Below are positions 12,897-18,318 of a stretch of 18,318 nt of DNA, piece after piece. The notes below the pieces were generated by a model, which was not told where the DNA came from, ran no database searches, and saw nothing but the letters and a program-made list of their open reading frames with translations. Source of the stretch: Chloroflexota bacterium (lineage in GTDB: Bacteria; Chloroflexota; Anaerolineae; B4-G1; SLSP01); the NCBI GenBank assembly GCA_022707665.1, contig JAKJAE010000006.1:5190-23507 (forward strand), read 5' to 3'. A program made the translations under genes and the position numbers. Numbering within the stretch: position 1 is the stretch's first letter; each line of letters starts with the position of its first letter.

Positions 12897-15800
12897 ATGT
12901 CCGAGCCCTACAACCCGCAGGAGATCGAGCCAAAGTGGCAAGAACAATGGGATCGTGATGCCCTCTACCGGGCCGTCATCGATGAGAGCAAGCCCAAGTT
13001 CTATGCCCTTACGATGCTTCCCTATCCTAGCGGTGACATCCATATCGGCCACTGGTACGCCATGGCGCCCAGCGATGTGCGGGCGCGCTATAAGCGGATG
13101 CAGGGGTACAACGTTCTGTTCCCGATGGGGTTTGATGCCTTTGGATTGCCCGCCGAGAACGCCGCGATCCAGCGCAATATCCATCCCAAAGCGTGGACAA
13201 TGGCGAACATCGCCCGAGAGCGACAACAACTTCGCTCCATGGGCGCGATGATTGACTGGGAGCGCGAGGCGATCTCGTGCTTGCCCGGATATTACCGTTG
13301 GACTGAGTGGTTCTTCCGCAAGTTCTATGATATGGGCCTGGTCTACCGCAAGATGTCGCCGGTGGACTATTGCCCTTCCTGCAAGACCACGTTGGCCCGC
13401 GAGCAGGTGATTGGTGAGGAGCGCATCTGCGAACGATGTGGATCACCGGTGGTCAAGAAAGATCTGGAGCAGTGGTTCTGGAAGATCACTGACTACGCCG
13501 ATGAACTGCTCGATTTCTCCAAGATAGACTGGCCAGAGCGCATCCGGCTGTTGCAGACCAACTGGATTGGGCGCAGCGAAGGAGCGGAGGTCGTCTTCAG
13601 GGTGGCTCCCGAGGATCTGCCCGCGGATGCCGCCCCCGGCACTGGCGATCTGGTCGTCTTCACGACGCGTCCAGATACGCTCTGGGGCGCTACCTTTATG
13701 GTCCTGGCGCCTGAGCATCCCCTGGTTGAGGTTATTACCAAGCCGGAGCACCATCCCAGTGTTCACGAGTATCAGTTCCAGGCCGGGCGACAGAGCGAGA
13801 TCGAGCGGCTGAGCACCGAGAAAGAGAAGACGGGCGTTTTCACCGGCGCCTATGCGATCAATCCTGTCAACGGTGCACGGATCCCCATCTGGGTCGCTGA
13901 TTATGTGATGATGGGGTACGGAACGGGCGCAATCATGGGCGTGCCCGCGCATGACGAGCGCGATGCTGCCTTTGCGCTCAAATTCGGGCTACCGATTATC
14001 CCCGTGATCGATCGCCTCGATGGCGAGGCCCGGAGCCTGGTGTTCCCGGCTTCGGTGCCCCCTGACTTCGCCGCGACGCTCGATAGGGCCGGCATTGCCT
14101 ACAGGGCAGCCCCGGTAGGCGATCTGGGTGAGGGTCTCTACGTGAGTCTCCACGGCAAGGAACAGATCGAGCGTTACGTCGAGCTCATGCGTCAGGCTTT
14201 GCTTCCCGGCCATTGGAACGATGTGGTCGGCAGTGGCTGGACTTTCATCTTCCCGGGTGAAGTCTGCCAACTGGACTCGGTGGAGGCTGATCGGGCGATC
14301 CTCGCGCGCTGCAGGGCGCTCGATCCCCCGGTGGGTGAGAACCGCACGGTGATGGAGATGCTCAGTCATTGCGAGTTCTACAGCGATATCCTCATCCACC
14401 ACGAGCACGGGACCATGATCAACTCGAGTGCCTTCACTGGCACGCCCGGCGACCAGGCCATCCACAAGGTTACCACCTGGCTTGCCGACCGAGGCATGGG
14501 TAAGGCCGCCGTCAACTACCGGCTGCGTGACTGGTTGGTCAGCCGCCAGCGCTATTGGGGCGCGCCGATTCCGATCGTCTACTGCGATCAGTGTGGCATT
14601 GTCCCGGTACCCTATGAGGATCTGCCCGTGCTGCTCCCGGACGATGTCGCTTTCATGCCGACGGGTGAGAGCCCACTGCGCTATCATGAGGGGTTCTTGA
14701 ATACGACGTGTCCAAAGTGTGGTGGTCCAGCCAAGCGCGAGACTGACACGATGGATACCTTTGTTTGCTCCTCCTGGTACCAGTACGCCTATCTGAGTCC
14801 CTATTACCGTGAGGGAGAGCCTGTCGACGCCACGTCGTTGCCATGGGACCCGGCAGAACAGGCTTACTGGGCCCCTGTCGATACGTATACCGGCGGGGCC
14901 GAGCATGCCGTGATGCATCTGCTTTACACGCGCTTCTTCACGAAGGCGCTGCGCGATGCCGGAGTGGTAGACTTCGATGAGCCGATGCTCCAACTGCGCA
15001 ATCAGGGGGTGATCCTCGGCGAACCTCGTCCAGGGGATTGCGTTGACGTGCAGGGAACGTGGGAGGGGGCCGCTTTCCATGCCGAGCGAATCACGGTCTA
15101 TGGTTTTGCAGACCCGGCGACGTGGCCTGCCTTTGCCAGAGAGGCGACGCGGGTGTGTGGCGAGTTGATGGACCGCGACGAGACGACCCTCAAGGTGCGG
15201 ACAAGTGATGCAGGAGGTTTGACCGTCGTACACATCAACGCCGAGATGCCGGTTGCGATTCCGGGGAAGGAGGGCCTCGGTACGGTTAATGACCTCCTCT
15301 ATCACCTCGATGTCGAGAAGATGTCAAAGAGCAAGAAGAACGTCGTGGCACCTGATGCGTTGGTAGCCTCCTACGGAGCCGACACCCTGCGCGCCTACCT
15401 GATGTTCGGCTGGCGGTGGGAGCAAGGTGGACCGTGGGATAGCCAGGGCATCGAGGGCATCGTTCGCTGGCTCAACCGGGTGTGGTCGCTGGTGCAGGAT
15501 CCGCCACGCGAAAGCCGCGACGCCGTTGTGCCCGATCAGGCTGCTGCACGCGAGTTGCAGCGCGCATTGCACTATGCGATCAAGAGCGTCACCGAGGACC
15601 TTGAGACCTTTAGCTTCAACACCGCGATCGCGCGCCTTATGGAGCTGACCAATGCGTTGAGCAAGGCCAAGCCGAATTGTTGGGGTAGTGACCTGTGGAC
15701 AGAGGCTGTCAGGGGACTGTTGCTGCTTCTGGCGCCGGTCACCCCGCATATGACCGAAGAGCTCTGGAGCCTCCTGGGGTATCCTTACAGCATTCATCAG

Positions 15801-16031
15801 CAGGATTGGCCCGTGTGGGATGAGGCGCTGCTACTCGAGGACACCATTGAGCTACCCGTTCAGATCAATGGCAAGGTTCGTGCGCGCATCACGCTGCCCG
15901 CAGGAAGTAGCGAGGAGGCCATCAAGGCGGCTGCGCTCTCGGATGCTCAGGTTCAGCGTAACCTGGAAGGCAAACAGGTAGTCAAGGTCATCGTGCCCCG
16001 AGGGCAGTTGGTCAGCATCGTCGTCAAGTAG
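12897..16031 (+). CDS. leuS: Leucyl-tRNA synthetase with enlarged editing region
   Basis: A class I synthetase that charges tRNA-Leu. It has HIGH at 49-52, a zinc-ribbon-like pair CPSC...CERC (Cys159/162/178/181), the CP1 editing domain with TTRPDTLWGATF and GTGAIMGVPAHDERD, and YRLRDWLVSRQRYWGAPIP. A second CDQC...CPKC zinc site, KMSKS at 808-812 and a C-terminal anticodon-binding/LeuRS tail (LPVQINGKVRARI) follow. At 1044 residues it is much longer than typical bacterial LeuRS (about 860-880). Most of the excess lies between IPVIDR and HGTMINSSAF (about residues 370-500), where E. coli has only ~20-30 residues. A smaller expansion precedes KMSKS (about 700-800). All signature motifs are intact, so it should be functional. 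The MFS gene starts 10 nt after the stop. Confidence 0.96.
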   Translation: MSEPYNPQEIEPKWQEQWDRDALYRAVIDESKPKFYALTMLPYPSGDIHIGHWYAMAPSDVRARYKRMQGYNVLFPMGFDAFGLPAENAAIQRNIHPKAWTMANIARERQQLRSMGAMIDWEREAISCLPGYYRWTEWFFRKFYDMGLVYRKMSPVDYCPSCKTTLAREQVIGEERICERCGSPVVKKDLEQWFWKITDYADELLDFSKIDWPERIRLLQTNWIGRSEGAEVVFRVAPEDLPADAAPGTGDLVVFTTRPDTLWGATFMVLAPEHPLVEVITKPEHHPSVHEYQFQAGRQSEIERLSTEKEKTGVFTGAYAINPVNGARIPIWVADYVMMGYGTGAIMGVPAHDERDAAFALKFGLPIIPVIDRLDGEARSLVFPASVPPDFAATLDRAGIAYRAAPVGDLGEGLYVSLHGKEQIERYVELMRQALLPGHWNDVVGSGWTFIFPGEVCQLDSVEADRAILARCRALDPPVGENRTVMEMLSHCEFYSDILIHHEHGTMINSSAFTGTPGDQAIHKVTTWLADRGMGKAAVNYRLRDWLVSRQRYWGAPIPIVYCDQCGIVPVPYEDLPVLLPDDVAFMPTGESPLRYHEGFLNTTCPKCGGPAKRETDTMDTFVCSSWYQYAYLSPYYREGEPVDATSLPWDPAEQAYWAPVDTYTGGAEHAVMHLLYTRFFTKALRDAGVVDFDEPMLQLRNQGVILGEPRPGDCVDVQGTWEGAAFHAERITVYGFADPATWPAFAREATRVCGELMDRDETTLKVRTSDAGGLTVVHINAEMPVAIPGKEGLGTVNDLLYHLDVEKMSKSKKNVVAPDALVASYGADTLRAYLMFGWRWEQGGPWDSQGIEGIVRWLNRVWSLVQDPPRESRDAVVPDQAAARELQRALHYAIKSVTEDLETFSFNTAIARLMELTNALSKAKPNCWGSDLWTEAVRGLLLLLAPVTPHMTEELWSLLGYPYSIHQQDWPVWDEALLLEDTIELPVQINGKVRARITLPAGSSEEAIKAAALSDAQVQRNLEGKQVVKVIVPRGQLVSIVVK

Positions 16032-16041
16032 ATGAGGTGAT

Positions 16042-17430
16042 ATGGCAATTGACACCGAGCGCGCGCAGATAGCAGAACCCGCGAAGCGATCGCGCTTCGG
16101 GACTCTTGTAGCGTTGGCCTTTGGCTACTTCATCGATCAGGGGGAGGGCCAGGCGATGTCGGTGCTCTTCCCTACGATCAAGTCCTTGTGGGGCCTTGAC
16201 TACACGGCGCTCGGCACCATTGCCACAATCCGCAACATCCTTCAGTCGATGAGTGCTCCTTTCTGGGGATTTGCGGCGGACCGATTCTCGCGCAAGGGCG
16301 TGATCATCTTCGGGACAGGGGTCTGGGGCATCTGGACGGTAGCGTGTGGCCTGACCCAGAACTTCGGTCAGCTCCTGGCGATTCGGGCAATCTCCGGCAT
16401 CGGGTTGGGCTGTCTGATGCCGGCGACCTTCTCCCTTATGTCTGACACCTTCCCGCCGCAGAGGCGCGGGCGCGCCCTGGGTGTTCTGGAGTCCATTGGT
16501 GTCCTGGGCATCATCGTCGGGACGCTAGGGCTGGGGATGCTGGCGACGCCGACGCTTTGGCGCTGGGGCTTCTTCGTCTTGGGTGGGTTCAGCGTGCTCT
16601 CGGGTATCTTCGTGGCGATCTTCGTCAAGGAGCCGGTTCGTGGAAGTGCTGAACCTGAGCTGGCAGGTAAGATTACGAAGGCCGCCGCCAGCGAATATCG
16701 AGCACAGCTTTCCGACGTGTGGAAAGTACTCTCCATTCCGACCATCTGGGTTGCCATCATTCAGGGACTGGCAGGGAGTATGCCCTGGGTGGTGATGGGC
16801 TCATACCTGATCACCTGGTTCGTCGATGTGCGCGGAATGACCGAGGCAATTGCCTTCGATCACCCGGTAGGCAGCGCTACGTTGACCTTCGCGGGCATCG
16901 TAGTCGGCACTGCAGTCAGCAACATCATCGGTGGCATCATGGGTGATTGGGCTGAGGGAAAGAATCCCAAGTATGGACGCACTATCGTTGGCCAGGTCTC
17001 GATCGTCAGCGGTATCCCGTTGACCTTTATCCTGTTCACCCGGACGCAGAATTGGCCGTTTGTGGGGCTCTTTGCCCTCTGTTTCGTCACAGCTTTGCTG
17101 ATCAGTTGGCCCGGCAAGGGTTCGAAGGAGCCGATGATGCAGGGAGTGGTTCCACCGGAGTTGCGGGCGACGGCTTTTGCGATGACGACCTTCATCGAAA
17201 GTGGGTTCGCCGCGTTGGCAGCCTTCATCGCTGGTCGTCTTGCTGATTCGCTGGGGTTCACGCGTGCTCTTCTCTGGACGATCCCATTCCCCTGGATCCT
17301 CTGTGCCATTCTGTTCTCTGGTTTCTACCTGACCTACCCCAAGGACTCCGCGAAGCTGCGCCAGGCGATGGCAGAACGTGCTGAAGCGATGGCTGGCGCT
17401 TCTGCAGAGCAGGTGGGCTATGCGGGTTGA
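16042..17430 (+). CDS. Major facilitator superfamily transporter
   Basis: A 462-residue integral membrane protein with about 12 hydrophobic helices. The first follows a short charged N-terminus (FGTLVALAFGYFIDQ). The cytoplasmic loop between helices 2 and 3 carries the MFS motif A-like GFAADRFSRKGVI. KEPVRG follows helix 6, after which a charged central loop separates the two halves. It has no cleavable signal peptide. The substrate cannot be read from sequence; sugar-phosphate, organic-anion or drug efflux families are all possible. A GAGGTGA ribosome binding site sits just before ATG 16042 and only 10 nt separates it from leuS, so it is probably cotranscribed with leuS. Its end overlaps thyX by 11 nt. 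Confidence 0.88.
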   Translation: MAIDTERAQIAEPAKRSRFGTLVALAFGYFIDQGEGQAMSVLFPTIKSLWGLDYTALGTIATIRNILQSMSAPFWGFAADRFSRKGVIIFGTGVWGIWTVACGLTQNFGQLLAIRAISGIGLGCLMPATFSLMSDTFPPQRRGRALGVLESIGVLGIIVGTLGLGMLATPTLWRWGFFVLGGFSVLSGIFVAIFVKEPVRGSAEPELAGKITKAAASEYRAQLSDVWKVLSIPTIWVAIIQGLAGSMPWVVMGSYLITWFVDVRGMTEAIAFDHPVGSATLTFAGIVVGTAVSNIIGGIMGDWAEGKNPKYGRTIVGQVSIVSGIPLTFILFTRTQNWPFVGLFALCFVTALLISWPGKGSKEPMMQGVVPPELRATAFAMTTFIESGFAALAAFIAGRLADSLGFTRALLWTIPFPWILCAILFSGFYLTYPKDSAKLRQAMAERAEAMAGASAEQVGYAG

Positions 17431-18022
17431 GCTGATCGCAATCACTACCTACCTGCACGGCGATGGTTCTCCGGAGAGCCTGGCCGAACATGCCGGGCGT
17501 GTGTGCTATCGCAGCGAGAGCCAGGGTAACCGCGATGCGTTCCTGCGCGCACGGCTCAAAGCCGGGCATGAGAGCATCATCGAGCACGCGAGTGCGACCT
17601 TCGAGGTATCGGGTATCAGTAGGGCCTGTTCCCACCAACTGGTCCGTCACCGGTTGGCTTCCTATAGCCAGGAGAGCCAGCGTTATGTGGACATGTCCGA
17701 CCCTGAGGTCGTGGTTCCTGACGCCATCGTGGACAACCCTGATGCGTTCACCATCTGGTCGCGCTTCATGGAGCAGGTCAAGGAAACCTACCAGGACCTG
17801 CGGGCGCTTGGTGTACGAAAGGAAGATGCACGATTCGCGTTGCCCAATGCTGCGGCGACGCGTATTGTGGTGACCATGAACTTCCGCGAGCTTCGCCACT
17901 TCTTCCGGCTCAGGCTTGCCAAAGATGCACAATGGGAAATCCGACAACTCGCCGGTGCCATGCTGCACCTGGTCAAGAAGCAAGCTCCGAATGTATTTGA
18001 AGACATTCAGGAAGAAGAATGA
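17420..18022 (+). CDS. thyX: Flavin-dependent thymidylate synthase ThyX
   Basis: ThyX makes dTMP from dUMP using methylene-tetrahydrofolate, FAD and NADPH, replacing classical ThyA. The 200-residue protein is at the short end of the family. It shows the diagnostic RHRxxSxxxxSxR motif at 76-88 (RHRLASYSQESQR), preceded by the typical GHESIIEHASATFEVSGISRACSHQLVRH context. Further on, RFALPNAAATRIVVTMNFRELRHFFRLR matches the flavin/dUMP-binding helices. ATG 17420 is chosen over an upstream in-frame start at 17378, because AGGTGG (17411-17416) precedes it and the family begins at this point. It overlaps the MFS stop by 11 nt, so translation may be coupled. No terminator is evident after the stop. 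Confidence 0.95.
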   Translation: MRVELIAITTYLHGDGSPESLAEHAGRVCYRSESQGNRDAFLRARLKAGHESIIEHASATFEVSGISRACSHQLVRHRLASYSQESQRYVDMSDPEVVVPDAIVDNPDAFTIWSRFMEQVKETYQDLRALGVRKEDARFALPNAAATRIVVTMNFRELRHFFRLRLAKDAQWEIRQLAGAMLHLVKKQAPNVFEDIQEEE

Positions 18023-18120
18023 TCAACATTGCTTGCCGGGTAATCTATACGAACCTGTAAAGTTCTGTTCAAGCCAGTTGATATGTTAGCCAACGTCATT
18101 AACGACATGGAGAAGAAGTG

Positions 18121-18318
18121 ATGATAACACGCGAGAGACAGCAAGAACTACTAGAAAACTACGGCATGGCATATATGAGTAGGCAAATGAACCGTAGCGT
18201 CGGTGATGAAACGTGGGCGCAAGAAGCCCAGCGGGAAATGGACACTGCTGAGAAAGAATTGCTGGGCGTCGTAGATGCCCAGATGCAAACTATCAAGATG
18301 CTGGAGGCCGATCGCGAT
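18121..18318 (+). CDS. Unrecognised protein, N-terminal fragment running off the window
   Basis: From ATG 18121, preceded by GGAG at 8 nt, 66 codons are open to the window end with no stop. A GTG at 18118 is an alternative start and an in-frame stop lies at 18100-18102. The product is hydrophilic and charged, rich in Glu, Gln and Met, and probably helical (REMDTAEKELLGVVDAQMQ). I recognise no family. GC here is about 50%, well below the roughly 60% of the preceding genes, and codons such as ATA, CTA, AGA and AGG appear that are sparse upstream, hinting at acquired or weakly expressed DNA. The preceding gap (18023-18120) is AT-richer and shows no convincing promoter or terminator. Confidence 0.45.
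   Translation, partial: MITRERQQELLENYGMAYMSRQMNRSVGDETWAQEAQREMDTAEKELLGVVDAQMQTIKMLEADRD

Noticed and set aside
13989..15305. 438-codon open frame on the minus strand
   Set aside because: It lies wholly opposite the intact leuS gene, with low-complexity His/Arg-rich composition and no family features; it is an antisense shadow of high-GC coding sequence.
17378..17419. Longer thyX start inside the MFS gene
   Set aside because: The added 14 residues are not ThyX-like, and ATG 17420 has its own ribosome binding site.
16801..17445. 214-codon minus-strand frame opposite the MFS gene
   Set aside because: Arg/Ser/Asp-rich antisense product overlapping a clear membrane protein.
1..18318. CRISPR array, insertion sequence, tRNA or rRNA genes
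   Set aside because: I found no regularly spaced repeats, transposase motifs, terminal inverted repeats or RNA gene signatures on either strand by eye.

Overview
This window reads as a bacterial chromosome segment of about 60% GC. It is packed with housekeeping and nucleic-acid-processing genes on both strands. I see no mobile element, CRISPR array, tRNA or rRNA. A bacterial XPB-type helicase with helicase-associated partner genes, a short-type (DUF3417) alpha-glucan phosphorylase, a ThyX thymidylate synthase and an oversized LeuRS together suggest a Gram-positive-like or deep-branching lineage. Chloroflexota is my best guess and Actinomycetota an alternative. This is inference from gene content; there is no rRNA to settle it.

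Layout. (1) 216-2789, plus strand: alpha-glucan phosphorylase behind a strong ribosome binding site. (2) 2821-4398, minus strand: a TPR/HTH-like protein with its own near-consensus promoter, followed by prmC, the release-factor methyltransferase. (3) 4505-10355, minus strand: a tightly coupled operon of an XPB-family helicase and two large proteins. Both large proteins carry an N-terminal SAP/Rho-N-like segment and a region resembling helicase C-terminal domain 3, so they look like distant paralogues. The middle gene is split by a one-base frameshift in a run of five G (7588-7592). (4) 10365-10413: a divergent promoter region; the XPB transcript appears almost leaderless. (5) 10479-12819, plus strand: rmlB, a TtcA-like PP-loop ATPase and a divergent KptA-like RNA 2'-phosphotransferase, closely spaced or overlapping. 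(6) 12897-18022, plus strand: leuS with its own promoter and a large insertion in the editing region, then an MFS transporter and an 11-bp-overlapping thyX. (7) 18023-18318: a lower-GC stretch with the first 66 codons of an unrecognised gene that runs off the window.

How they fit together. The minus-strand cluster looks like a DNA repair or remodelling module: a 3'-5' helicase of the XPB family plus two accessory proteins made in coupled fashion. The plus-strand genes after rmlB have an RNA theme: a probable tRNA thiolase, an RNA phosphate-removal relative and a tRNA synthetase. The most notable points are the three-gene XPB operon with duplicated partners, the homopolymer frameshift in its middle gene, the KptA relative lacking several residues usually needed for NAD+-dependent catalysis, and the enlarged LeuRS editing region.
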